Position numbers and translations under genes: made by a program
Notes under the pieces: generated by a model
The model's input: only the letters and a program-made list of their open reading frames with translations
Databases searched by the model: none
Told to the model about the DNA's origin: nothing
From: Apteryx mantelli
Lineage: Eukaryota > Chordata > Aves > Apterygiformes > Apterygidae
Direction of reading: 5' to 3'
DNA: 64,000 nucleotides
Assembly (NCBI RefSeq): GCF_036417845.1
Contig: NC_089981.1
Span: forward strand, 67,173,268 to 67,237,267
In this document: positions 20,377-32,808 of the stretch, piece by piece
How the letters are laid out: every line of letters starts with the position of its first letter
Numbering within the stretch: the first letter of the stretch is position 1

Positions 20377-23300
20377 GGAATTGGATGTGCCCCCTCACAA
20401 ACAGTTCCACGAAAGTTTCTGTACACTTTCAGCTTCTTTGCCAAAATCTGACAAAAAGAATTCATGGGAACAGAGAATGCCAATATACCATTTGGGAGAC
20501 AGCCAAAATATTTTGTAAAAACAGAAGTGTGGAGTATGTGAAATAGCAGCAAATTTGGGGCTTGCCAAAGTGATATGCATTGTCCGACTAATTCAGGTAC
20601 CTAAACACAAGTGCTTAGTACCATTACAGGCACCTCAGAATATCTTGTCTGGGCTCCAGCTGCCACTCTGGAAGAGTGTGTGTCTCTCCTAGGTCCTGTG
20701 CCATATCTGCCAGCCCCGTACAGAAGTCTCAGACAACTCTAGGGCAACTAAAAGTGCTCCAGTCAGCTATATCTAAGCACCTGAATCACTCCCTGTCTTC
20801 TACTTTGTCTCATAAGGCACAAAATGTTTCTAATCTCAGAAGGGAAGTTCGTAAGTAAATTACTTTCTGATAAAATAAACAAACTCAAACTCAGTTGATT
20901 TAACTGCAAGATAAAACCATTACAGGTTGTTTGTTTCTTGATAATGACTCTTGGGACATTAACTGAAAATATGAGCCATTAAGTTGTTTGACTAATGGGC
21001 TTCTCAAGATTGTTTAACATCTGAAAATAAAGGTTTTTGCAAATTGATCACTTACCTGAAAACACAGAGAAAAATTGGTTTGTATTATTTCCTTATTTAT
21101 ACATGTCTTTATTTTTTGATTATTAGATTACAGTTGTGCAAGTATTTCAGATGATAAGTAAGATTTTAAATTTAACATTTTTGGTTTGAGATTGCAGTAA
21201 TGTCAGTATATGTAACGTACAGTATGTTCTTTGTGATCTGTCATGACAATCTAGAAAATAAATGATCAGCGATTTCAGTTTATAGGAAAAATATGCCTTG
21301 GTTTTTGATACAGGCATTTAAAGTAGTTAACAGAAAAAATGAGGTCACATAATGAAATTGGATACTTCCTTTGAAAAATGCTGGTATAGTGACTGCAAAG
21401 TACTTATCTATACAGGCTCACAGATAAAGTACTTAGGTTGCTGGAATTCTAGTGTTTTAAACACCAGCTGCACTGGGGGACTGTAAAATCATAGGCTGCT
21501 GCTTTTAGAAGAAAATAACACTGAGTGGGAATTTTATTTCCCTGAAAAAAATAATTAACAGGAAGAATTGAAAAAAATATTTTCTGATTATTAGAGTGTA
21601 TCTTAATTGTCTGTACCAGTGGGGATGACCCTTGCAAACTTTTCAAGTGTATTGTTTAACATAGTCACTGCAAGACAAGAAAAAATTCCAGCAAATGAAA
21701 ATTGTGATTCTGCACTGTATAGTATAAAAGGCAGAACATGTACAGTATAGTCTGTTTGGTTTGTAAATAAATGGTAAAATTCTCCATAGAAATAAGGAAA
21801 ACAGCTCTTTAAAAAAAAAGGCTCTTTTTTTTTAAACTTCAGTATGCAGGTTTCAATCTGGATATGTACATTTTCCCTCTGTGTTACTATCTGGATTGCT
21901 GAAGTCTGGCAGACTCTGTCTAATTCTGTACTTGCTCTGGGCAAATTAATTGCTCTTTCTTTTGCTCTCATGTATTAAATAGGAGCTAAAAAAAATTATT
22001 TTGTATCTGTTTTCCATTCAGAGCACTTTCAAATACTACAGAGTGACTTATTTTCACTTAAAGGGTAAAATAGTAAAAATGGTTTTCCTGAACAAGTGTG
22101 AGGCATTTGCAATGTTTTGTATCCTTCTGCCTTATAACTGGCAACATTTCTGCATTAGAGACAAGAGATTCCAAAATAATTAACATTTCTGTTATTGTTA
22201 AAAACAAACGAAGCCTTCTTTTGAAGAGAAGTATGTATGTGCATGTATGTGTGTATTGTGTGTTGAAAACCTCTAAAATTTTCCCCAAGTCCAGCAACTT
22301 TGTTACTTTAGATAAAGACCTTTTGCTTCATGGTTGTTACACATGAATCTGGAGTTAGTTTGAAGATTTTTAAACAGTCTTACATGGCTATTCAGTTTTG
22401 TAGAATCTGCAAAGCTGAGAGACTGCAGTGAATCTGGGAACACCTTGCCAGCTTTTGGAGAGGATGAGTTCTTTTCAGTGTGCAAGATCTTGAACTTCAA
22501 TTAAAGCTTCATTCAAACTATTCAGTTGGGACTGCTCTCATTTCTCTGCCCTACTTTAGGAGAGTGGTGTGAGCCTTTTTTTTAACAAGACCTGCTTGTA
22601 AGAAATTGCAAAATATGTGTTTTTTTCCAAACTCCTCTAGTGGAACAGTGTCACAAACTTCAGGAAAGTGTGTTTGTTTTAGGCTGGTTTTAATGTATTT
22701 GTCCAAATATAATTAATGCAGGTGCATATCCAGAATGGCTCGGTGCACAAAAATTGTTCTTGGAGCTGCTTGTTTTTCAGTACAAGTTTTTTTTTCCTTT
22801 TTATCTTTGGAGTAAACAAGATGAGAGAAAAAGATTTTTTTTGTATGTTACAGGCAGAGCTTGTCATGCTGCCTAAAGATAAGGATTATATACCAATGCC
22901 ATACCATGCTAGGAAAGCAATTCTAAGTGGTATGAAAATATATCTCATAACTGTTCCCCAAAGTGCTTTCATCTCCCTCCTCAAGCCCCTATATATGACT
23001 GGACAATAGGCAGCATCTCCTGAGGCTAGCTCAGAGCTCTGTGTGCTCTGAGTGATTATTTCCCACAAAATGGGTAAGGGCTGAGCTCTCCCTGCTTTTT
23101 TTTTAATTAATTTTTTTTTTCTAAAAGCAATGCTAATAAGGCTTCTATCCTCTACCCAGATGCTATTTTCACATCACTTTCATCATGTTTGGTTGAAATT
23201 GGACAAGAAGGAGTTAGGGGGAGAGTGGACCAGACAGACAGACAGATAGAGAGACACGAAGACAGTACAGTCTTTAGGAAAATGCTCTTTACATGAAATA

Positions 23301-25925
23301 ATAAGCTACCATTATGCATCTGCTCCAGGCTAATGGCCATATGTAGGCTACTGGTCTTCAGTAAAGGCAGGTAACTCACCCTTCAGCGGCAAGTAACCAT
23401 GACTTATATCATGTTTACTATGTGCTAAGGGTGAGCACAGGGACACCAGGGTAACAAGGTGCCGTCTATCAGCTAGTTTGTTTAGTTCCCCATGCTGTTG
23501 TCAACTTTTGATAAAAAAGAGATATGGTAACTGTGCAATATATTTTATTCATTTACAATATGATATTTAGAACTAGCAATGAAGATATATCAAATATTCA
23601 TAAATACTTATTGATAAAATGCCTTTTTGAACTAGAGAACAAAATATGTAGAGACTTACCAGCTTTTCCTGTGATAGCTGCATCATTAGCATCTACATTT
23701 TTCATAAGCTTAATGAGTATTTTAGAACATTTTGAGCTCACAGAAGTTATCAGTAAAACTGAAGGAGATGGAGTCTCTGTTTTACATTGAAAAAAAAATA
23801 AATTGGTTTAAAATTTTTCCCCAAAATCTTTGTCTTAGGGATTATTTTAAATTCAAAGATATCCTACCTTCAGGTGAGCTCAGTACTGTTGTCAGTTACT
23901 TTTCTACCTCAAGAACCAAAGGCTTATACTCTGAGTTTGAGTCTTGAAACGACTAAATAACCAGACTGTGTATTAAAAAATCTGGCTGGATTTCCAGGAG
24001 AGTGTGGAGGCGAGGGTTACTTTAAAAAAATCTAGTGAACCATGTAAACCTAAGTTGAAAGAATGTTAAATATTGGGCAAAGACTCAGAAGTGAGGAACT
24101 GCCACAGTTATGCTTGTGTATGAAACCTTAACTCTTCACTTTTGCTTCTATGCTAATACTAATTTCCAGTTATATTATATGCTTTTTTCCTATAGGACCG
24201 CTGCATCAATCAGCGTCCCAGATCCACAAAGCTTACTGTTATGGACAATTACTAATATTTTATTTTGTCTTCATTCAGAGTATATATTCCACATTTTATT
24301 TCCTCTGTACCTTTCAGACCCAGGTCAGAATACAGAATCGGTAATTCTATCATGATCTTTTTATAGGCTTCATTAATTCAGAATGAAGTATGTAGCCTCC
24401 TAAATGCATCTTCATAAATGACCTTGTGACACACCCACATAATTATTATCCCTATTTTAATGAAGTGCTGAGATTCTAAAAGAACAGGAAAAACACTAAC
24501 ATGGTTAAGCAGCCAATTAAAGCAAGCTATTGGAAGTAAAAGAGCATCCTTCAGAAAATGGAAGTCATGTCCAAATGAGGAAATCTCTGGGAAATTCAAG
24601 TAACACAGAACAAAAAGATTTTTGATTTTATTGACTACATCTCCGTTGACTATGCCAGGAGCTTGTTCACCTAACTCACAAGTCCTACATGCAGGTTCTT
24701 ATCTATAGATAGCTAAATCTTGAGCTGATTCCTTTCTTTATTCTCTGCATGGAGTTGCAATTTTGCTTCTCATGGCCTTGTTGATCCTTGGTCTGCTTTT
24801 GGAATGTTAACTGCAGTATGTTCCTGTGAAGGGACATTTTTATGGCTATTGCTTCTGTCTTGGGAAAAACTGGTCATGTTTGCCCATGTGGAAGATGTGG
24901 TTTGTCAGTTAGCGTTGTCTTCCTCCTGTTCAGTTATCAGATAATGTCTGTTTCTATTTTACATAGGCTATTGTCTTCTCTACATTTCCTCAACACTTAT
25001 GTCCTGCTGAGCATCACCAAATTTTTTATTTGATTTATCAGAGAGAACATAACCAAATTTGAAGTAGAATTTATGTTGTGGGTTTTTTTTAATTCAAACT
25101 TTTTCCTTGGAATTTTACAGGCATGCTTGCCTTTTAATGCCAGAACTAAAAATAAGCAGAAGCTACTCAAGATGATTATTTACCAGTAACTTTTTACTTT
25201 TGTATGTTCACATTCCCCTTCTTTGCTTCTTTGGTACCTCAGGTGAGGAATTCAAAGGAGCTGAGGAGTAGCTGGGACTCTTTTTTGCGTTGGAATCCTC
25301 TGGGCTGGGAAGGAAAGCAACTCTGATACCCACCGCCCTCTGGAAAATTTCTAGAGACTGACATCAGGCTGATAAATTCTGCAGAGGGAGAACTCAGAGA
25401 ACTGTGGTTTCAGATAAATAACCTTTTATATCTCATGGAGAATTTGTATAAACTCTTAAAACTGAAAAGAGAAAAAAAAGATTCCTATTTCTCCCTGAAG
25501 GTTTGCCACCAGGTATTATCAGTAGTTGAAAAGATAAAAATCTTACTGTTCCCTTTGAGCGAGCTTAATTGCCATTAGAGAAAGCAGGGATTACACAGAC
25601 CCACTGTAAGAAAACTAAACCTATAGTTTGCTGTTTTAGTTTCATAGAGTTTGATAATGCAGCTTTTGCCAACATCTTTTAGAAACTAGACTCCTAACAC
25701 CTCGATAAGATGTTGTCTTAATTACTTCTTAAAAAAAAGGATCATGAATGACTTTTCATCTGCTGCCATTTAAGTGCAGTAAAAAGAGGGTGTTTGCTTT
25801 CTAACAACCATTTAAAAAACCCCCCACAGATTCTTGTTTGTGAACAGTAGCTTGCAAAAATGTGTGATAATAAAATGCTAGGTGCTTATTTATGAACTTC
25901 ATTTGTTTTCCCCTTAGTAAGCTAT

Positions 25926-26045
25926 AGAAGCATAGATTTTAAGGTCAAGAGGGCTCACTGGATCATCTAGTCTGACATTCTGGATGATAAAGACCATGAA
26001 ACTTCCCTGAAATGTGTCCTGCTTCAAGTCCGATAGCTACAGTTA
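25926..26045 (-). repeat. CR1 LINE 3' fragment (antisense)
   Basis: The plus strand reads 'agcatagattttaaggtc', 'ggatcatctagtctgacatt' and 'catgaaacttccctgaaa'. These match the antisense 3' end of reptile-type CR1, which starts with 'catagattt..' and has 'gatcatctagtctgacctcc' and 'atagaacttcccc'. Confidence 0.7.
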
Positions 26046-26599
26046 AATTAGAGTTCATTTTTCTTTTTTTTTTTTTTGATAGAAAAATCATATTCTATTG
26101 GCTTTTAAATGATCATTAACAAGAATAAATAATCATTGACAAAAACAGGAATTGACAGTTTGTTCAGATGGTCAATCATCCTTGCTTTTTGATTGTGTTT
26201 GTAGTTACTTCTGGTTGGGACAAAGTGGGGATTTGTATTCACACTGTTTACTTTAGGCATCTAATTTGTGCACCTACAATTGCCATTCTGGAGGCACCAA
26301 CCTGCACTGACTGTTCAGGAAATTGAAGCTTCTGGTTTTGATCCTCTGAACTACACATAAGTAAAGTGCCAGAACTACCCTGGAATAAATGGCGTAAATA
26401 CACCCATTTCTCTCCCAAGATGAAAACTGGGTAACCGTAGCATTACACCACTGGATTTTGTAGGGCCCTTATCTGTCAGATGAAAGAAACCTACATTCTC
26501 ACAGTTGAGATTATGATCAATCACTCCTTTTCTTTTTGATAAATTAGACAAGTTAAGATCCTGGTGCTTTTCACTGTAAGGCATGTTTTTCAATACTTT

Positions 26600-26690
26600 A
26601 TTTAAACCTGTGATTCCTTTCTGGACTGTCTCCAATATATCTACCTCCTTCTTACACTATAAGCATCAGAACTGAATTATCCATATGTAC
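26600..26690 (-). repeat. CR1 LINE fragment (antisense)
   Basis: The segment 'ctggactgtctccaatatat' and 'ctacctccttcttacactat' parallels the CR1 antisense pattern 'ctggacgctttccaattttt', 'ccacatccttcttgtagtgt'. It is short and old. Confidence 0.5.
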
Positions 26691-26889
26691 TATTAAACCT
26701 TTTGGGGTGTGGAATTCCAATCAGTCATCAGCTGAGCCTACCCCTCCAGTCCTTCTCAAAGCCTTTGTTTCTGAGAATAGCATCTGCCCAACCTGTAAGA
26801 AGAATCTTACAGTTCTCCACAGACAGACAAGTATGATAAGAACAGGTCAAGAACATGTGATACTCCCCTAACACTCTCCCAGCTTCTGA

Positions 26890-27800
26890 CCATTTGAAGC
26901 TGAAGGAATTTCCTGAGCCTGTTCATTAATGCATTTGTTTGCCAATTCTTTAATCCTCAGTGGATCTCTCTTCCAACTGCATGTCCAGTCTTGTCTTGTG
27001 TGTCAACTTCTTGTATCCCTATTGTCTTTTGACGAGGAGTTCCACAGGTCTACTGCCTGCTGCATGAAGAAACACTTTGCTTTATTTTTTAACCTCCTGA
27101 ACTTGACTCCCCCTATCTTCATATCTATGGCACTTTGTTCTCCCTGTCCTGCCTGATGCGTAGACTTCCATCATATGCCCCTTCTCTAGGCTGAAGGGGA
27201 CAGGCTACCCAGTTGTTTCTTCTATGGAAGCCATTCCATACCTTTGATCATCCTTCCTGCTTTCTCTGAATTTCTTCCACTTCTAAATAAATATTCTTTT
27301 CCAGATGAGAATACAAGCACTCCACAGGATATTCAAGGTTCAGGCAAACCATGAATTTGTACAGTGGCATAAGTAGGTTCTCTGTTCCTTTCTTAGTATT
27401 TTCTTATATTTGATTTGCTTTATTGACTGCTCCCAAGCACCGATTCCATGTTTTCATGGAACTGTTTAACATAATGCCAAGATCTGCTTCTGAGTGGAAA
27501 TGATCAGTTCAGAACCTGTCATTTTTTGTGTATGTGACAGAAGGATTTGTTTTCCCCATGTGTATTATTTACATCTATTGACACATCAGATTTCATTTAC
27601 TGTTTTATTTTCCAGCCACTCAGTTCTGTAAGGGCTTTCTGAAATTTCTCTCAATCAGCTCTTCACATTACTACCACAGTAACTTTCTATCATGACTAAA
27701 CTTTGTTACCTCACTGTTCACCCTCTTTTCCAGCTCATTTATGAATGTATTAAATAGCAGAAGTCCTATCCCAGATTCCTACAGAAATTCACTTACTCTT
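26890..27800 (-). repeat. Long old CR1 LINE relic (antisense)
   Basis: Antisense CR1 landmarks appear in order: 'gacgaggagttccacaggtc' and 'tgaagaaacactttgc' (about 27030-27080), 'cttctctaggctgaag' (27180), 'acaggatattcaaggttc' (27325), 'atttgtacagtggcataa' (27355), 'ttgactgctcccaagcacc' (27425) and 'cagctcatttatgaatgta' with 'ttaaatagcagaagtcct' (27732-27768). It is one of the longest CR1 copies here and heavily mutated. Confidence 0.75.
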
Positions 27801-28567
27801 ATCCTTTGTTTCTTATTTTTAACCAATAATTTATCTGGACTGTATTTATCTAAATTGTCAGAATCTTGGAAATGAACTAGAGTTTTTTTTCTAAGAGGAG
27901 AAGAAATTTTTCCTTGTACATGGAACTGCCCTCTTGAGGGGGTATAATTGCATAAACTTCTTTTTAATATGTAAAATCCTGACATAAACACTTATGCATG
28001 CTGGAAAGTAATAGTGAAAACTACTCCTTGTTTAAGGAAAGATAAAAATAAATGTATCACCTTAGGAAATGCTGAATATGCTCTCTTTGATCAGCCTCAA
28101 AACCTGAATTTATTTACTTCATTATAATCAGCTTTATCACAGTATTGTAGTGCCATGTTTGCTGTCTTTGACAGTTAATCTAAGATTTTATTTCTAAACC
28201 TGAAGTGGTGCAGACTCTGAAATTCCAACTTGTGCATCATTGCTTTTGTTACTGCTAATAAAAATGTGATAGATGCAGAACAGGTTCCCTACCAGCATGT
28301 GTTAGTTTCCCAGGCCTTTCTTTGAGGATTTTAGACAATCTGACAAGCACACAAAAAGGCTTTGAGAGGCTACCACTGGATTTTTAATACTGTTCTGGAT
28401 CCTCTCTTAAAAGAGGTTAAGCTTTAAGTATACATTTGCTTACCAGTGTAGCCCTTCTCATACTTACCCATATTTAATTTGCCTTCTCATCATCACTAGT
28501 CAACTGTAGTTCATCCCATACATTCCTCAAAAAGGACAAATAAAACAAATTACATTCAATATTTCAT

Positions 28568-28594
28568 TTATTATTATTATTATTATTATTATTA
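28568..28594 (+). repeat. (TTA)9 microsatellite
   Basis: Nine perfect TTA units in TSHR intron 1. Confidence 0.95.
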
Positions 28595-29959
28595 CTGTCA
28601 TCTGTGGACCAAAACCCTGTAACTGCAGGTAGTGTAAAATACAGGACACAGATGGTTCTTGCCTCCAAAAAATAATGTAGGAATACAGATAGATATAGAC
28701 AAACAGGGGAGGGCATGGCATCTATAGGGCAGTAGAAATCTGTATATTTACAGATATGTTATATACACATTTCTGAAATACTTTTCTTTAAGGTAGGGCT
28801 CTGTCATTATTGTGAATTACAAATGAAAGGAATTCACAGTACGCTAATAGGAAACCCAAATTACTTATTTACGTCTGTTTTCAGTAGAAATTCAAGCAGT
28901 TCTGAAATGACCTCCTGTTTAGTTTTATTTTTGAAAGTCATTTTGTGAATCTCAACATTAGTATTATAATGAGTGTCTCTTTACATTTTCCTATGTGCTT
29001 TTAATGTTTGTCATGTGCCCCAAAAAAGTAGGTTTCAGAGATCTTCCTGAACTTTAACCATTTCTGACTGTTTTTAAAGGCCTCTGAGGTTTTTAAAGTC
29101 TGTTTCCATTCTATCACATGTGATCTCAGCACAGAGTGGCTTTCTTTGTCTCACAAAAACAGATGTTGCTTTTTTGTTCATAAGGAATTGCAGGAAATTT
29201 CTTAATTTACCTTAGAAATGTAAAGAAAATTATTAACTAAAGCATACTGTTCTCTAATCCCTGCTCAGCTAGTCAAATTCCAATCAAATCCCCTCTTTAT
29301 TCCCAAATAAAGCTACAGAGATTTCTTCAAGGGACATGGTTCAAGTGGTCTGTAACGGAAATACGACCTACTGTAATGTTTTCACAGTCTGGGAGAATGG
29401 CCTCTGTACTGTAACTACTTTTTAATCCATATGTATGACTCATACAGAAATAAGAAAATCAACAAAAAAGTTAAAAAAAAATGGTGAAACAATAGGAAAA
29501 TGGGGACAGAGAAGTGCCAGGTAGAAAAACAAGGCATAGTTTTGGTGGCAAGGATGAAAATTCTCCTTTTGTGGGTCTGTGGTACAACTGTTTTCTTCCT
29601 GACCTCCAGTAAAAACATAGCACTGTTTCAAGGAGTTGTGATTTTGCATTTGGTATAGGCATACGTGTTCAGCATTATGTCAGGAACAAATGTTTTGCTG
29701 AAACTAGCAAAGGTTGCAAAGGGCAAGGACGGGAACTTTTGTAAGTACATTATCAGCAAAAGGAAAACCAAGAAAACTGTGGGTTCACCACTCAGTCAGA
29801 CATGGCACCTAGTGAAAAGGGACATGGGAGAGGCCTCAATGCTTTCGTTGCACTGTTTTTTTTATTGATAAGATCTGCTGCCAGGCCTCCAAGGTCCCTG
29901 AGCCTAGCAACGCAGCCTGAGGAAATGAAGCATTACCTGCAGTAGAAGAAGGCACAATA

Positions 29960-30190
29960 AAGAACCACTTAAGTAAAATGGACATATACAAGTCCATGGG
30001 ACCAGACGGCATGCACCCAAGGTGATGAGGGAGCTGGTCAATGTCACTGTGAGGCTATGCTTTATCATCTTTGAAAGTCTTGGTGATCAATGGAAGTTCC
30101 TTGTGGCTCAAAAAGGCAAGCCTCACACACGTCTTCCATAAAGGCAAGGAGGAGGACCTGGGGAAGCACAAGCTGATGGCTCCTACTTAG
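29960..30190 (+). repeat. CR1 LINE internal fragment (sense)
   Basis: The plus strand reads 'acaagtccatgggaccagac', 'ggcatgcacccaaggtgatg' and 'agggagctggtcaatgtcac', and later 'aaaggcaaggaggaggacct' and 'ggggaagcacaagctgatgg'. This is the sense strand of the CR1 ORF2 reverse-transcriptase-domain N-terminal region (consensus 'tccatggggccggatg..', 'gaggatcctgggaactacag'). The frame is broken; no intact polymerase is encoded. Confidence 0.75.
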
Positions 30191-30224
30191 TAATTTCTTG
30201 TAAGCGAGTCATTCTGTACTTTCA

Positions 30225-30440
30225 AACATCTTTTTGTAGGTGCTATTTACTATACCTCCCCAGTTAGGGAAGATCAAGATCCATACAGTAGCATAAAGAT
30301 TTTCTCTGTTTTGTTCTTTATTCCTTTCTTAATAATCACTAACATTCAGTTTGCCTTTTTGACCTCTGCTGAGCAGCTGACAGTGATTATAGGCGCTATA
30401 GGCATTATTAGTGGTCCTCTGATTATAAACCATAATAGCC
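30225..30440 (-). repeat. CR1 LINE relic (antisense)
   Basis: The text 'catacagtagcataaagatt', 'ttattcctttcttaataatc' and 'actaacattcagtttgcctt' follows the antisense CR1 pattern (consensus 'atagtggcataatgatattt', 'cattctgtttgcctttttga'). It lies directly beside a CR1 fragment in the opposite orientation. Confidence 0.65.
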
Positions 30441-31799
30441 AGCAAATAAAAGTCTGGTCTTACTGCCTTTCCCAGAGGAAGGGGACCTCTTCTGACTGCT
30501 GTTTTCTGAAATTTCATAATCACATTTGAACTTTCTTTGCAACCATTAATAGACTCTCAGCTTGACGTTTTAGAAACTCGTCTCTACTGCATCCTGCGGT
30601 ACATGCACCTTCCCGTGCTCATGGAGCAAGGTATTGTTCCTTTTGGGAAAGTGGCCAGCAGGGCGAGCACATATTGTCAGATAAGTCCTCTTCAGAGAAT
30701 TAGTTTATCAGAATATATCATACTGATCTTTAAGGAACATTTGGGTATGAGAGGAGACTGAGAAGGGCTTCAGAATAGATCATACTGAACACCTGCCAGT
30801 AATGTTAGGCAACTATTATTTTTATTAGTAGTTGTCAGGAATAAATCTAGGTATGAAACCTTTTTTTCTGTGGAACTCTGTCTTAGGTATCAGGGATAAG
30901 AGGTAAAACCAGAACAGAAATCTGCACCATTTCTACCCACTGTGTATTTTATCTACAGAAGAATAGAATATTACTAATAGAAATCTTGAGTAAAACAAAT
31001 GTTTGCTGTTACAATAAAGACATTAAGTAGAGAAATCTAGGGAATCAGTAAAAGCTATTGAAGTAGGAAAAAAGTAGGAATAAAACTGAATAAAGACTTT
31101 TAGATATGGACTCATAAAAATTATAGAGAAGTTTGTATGCATTCCACTGTATGAGCATAAATGGGAGAAATTACATATTTTTCTTACTGGCTGGCACTAT
31201 TAGGGAGACACTCTAGAAGCCTTTGCACCTTCCTTTTTCATGGCATAAAAGGTCAGGGGAGCAACAATGTCTTTAAGGTCTATTTTACTACACATGGCTG
31301 AGAGATAGCTTTCTAACAGTTTTCATATTATGCCATCTAGCTAGTTTAACTTTTTCATGCATTATACATGGTATAGTGTTAACATGGTAGGCTATTAATA
31401 GTGTTTTAGTGTTAGGTTTCCTATCAGATAATATTTCAATATGATTTTTATTACCTTTACTGGCTCTTCAGTTTCTATATTTAAGTATCTCCAAATCCAC
31501 GAGAGAAAATATCTCAAATGTTATGTATTGTGTGACACAACCTTTCTTCTTAAAGATTGTAATTTAAAATTTTAATTTTCATTATATGGATATCTCTTAC
31601 AGGTAACTGCTATGTATTTTAGTGAGTTTGTTTCTATTTCAAAACAAGATCAAAAGATTTCTTAAAAAAGATTTCTGTAAAATTAATCCATGATATTTTA
31701 TTCAGATCCAGGCAGATCACACTCTCTTGCTTGATAACAAGGGAGAACTTGTTTTATTTTAGCATGTGTCAGCAGCTTATTTTCTATGTTGAGATTTAA

Positions 31800-31905
31800 A
31801 TGGTAAAGAATTCACTGTAGGTGCTATGATTGCTTCCACTTAAGTCAGTAGTGTTGGATTTTGCAAAATCCTGAGTATAATTGTTTCTCATTGACTTGCG
31901 TAGGG
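31800..31905. repeat. Possible ancient amniote repeat fragment
   Basis: The stretch 'gctatgattgcttccactta' then 'agtcagtagtgttggatttt', with 'ctcattgacttgcgtag' further on, resembles an old non-coding repeat of reptile genomes containing 'cccattgacttcaatggga'. The match is weak. Confidence 0.3.
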
Positions 31906-32114
31906 TGTTACGACATTGACTGGATAGCAGACTCTAGAACAGAATAGAATCTGTTGACATAAAAAGTTTTCTTTATTGCAGATGGGACAATTTTTTTGTA
32001 TCTTGAGTAATACAAGATACTTTTTCTATTCTCTAAAATACTAGTTACCACCTAAAAGAAACCTAAGAACAGCTGACAAGTTGCTATTCTATTGAGATTT
32101 TTTTACCATGTGTC

Positions 32115-32195
32115 TTGAGGATGCATAAGGGCTGAGTCCAGCAAAACACTAAAGCACATGCTTGAAGCTAAGTTTTCAAGCAACTGAGATCGTAC
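32115..32195. repeat. Possible ancient amniote repeat fragment
   Basis: The stretch 'gagtccagcaaaacactaaa' then 'gcacatgcttgaagctaag' is close to 'gcaaagcacttaagcacatg', 'cttaactttaagcatg', a widespread old repeat in turtle and crocodile DNA. Confidence 0.45.
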
Positions 32196-32784
32196 CACAT
32201 ACTTCTCGTCCCTGTTTTGGCAGACCAGTCTGTCGCAGTATTCCAGCTATAATTCATGTGAAATTGTTCCATCACAGTTGTTGAGGAAGGCCGATCACTT
32301 AGATTATTTAAAATTACTTCCTAATATGGTCCAATTTCCCAGATATAATCACCTTTTTTAGACTGTTCTGAAGTTCTGTAAACCCACGTTGCAGAAAATA
32401 CCAGAAATTCCTTTATTTTGGAAATATATAAAAAGTCTGTGCCAGTCAAATTTGTGAAAAGTTGTCTTCTTAACTGATAACAATAGAAAATGTTCTTATC
32501 TTTTTGCAAAATAGCCCGTAAACAGGTACTCAGTAGTTGCAGTATATTGTAATCCTCTCAGCTTTTTCTTTCCTTTTAGAGTTATATCAATAATCTCTGT
32601 CCTCTCAGTTCAGTAGAAGGCTATTGTGTGCTTCTGAAGTGGAATGTGTTGGAAATTTCATGTCAAAAGAAAACAGTGTAATGAAAACTGACTGCAGTAA
32701 CAATTCAAGATTCAGTGAACTGTAACACTTAGAGAATCAATCTGTTAAACAACTGTTGAAATTTTCTCATAAGATAGACTTTTT

Positions 32785-32808
32785 AAACTCTGTTGTAAAA
32801 CAGAGTTT
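32785..32808. repeat. Perfect 10-bp inverted repeat, 4-nt loop
   Basis: AAACTCTGTT, loop GTAA, AACAGAGTTT. It would form a short hairpin in RNA or DNA. No T-run terminator role applies in a eukaryotic intron. Confidence 0.8.

Noticed and set aside
23228..23262. CAGA/GATA-rich tract
   Set aside because: Only four or five imperfect units; too short to call a microsatellite locus with confidence.
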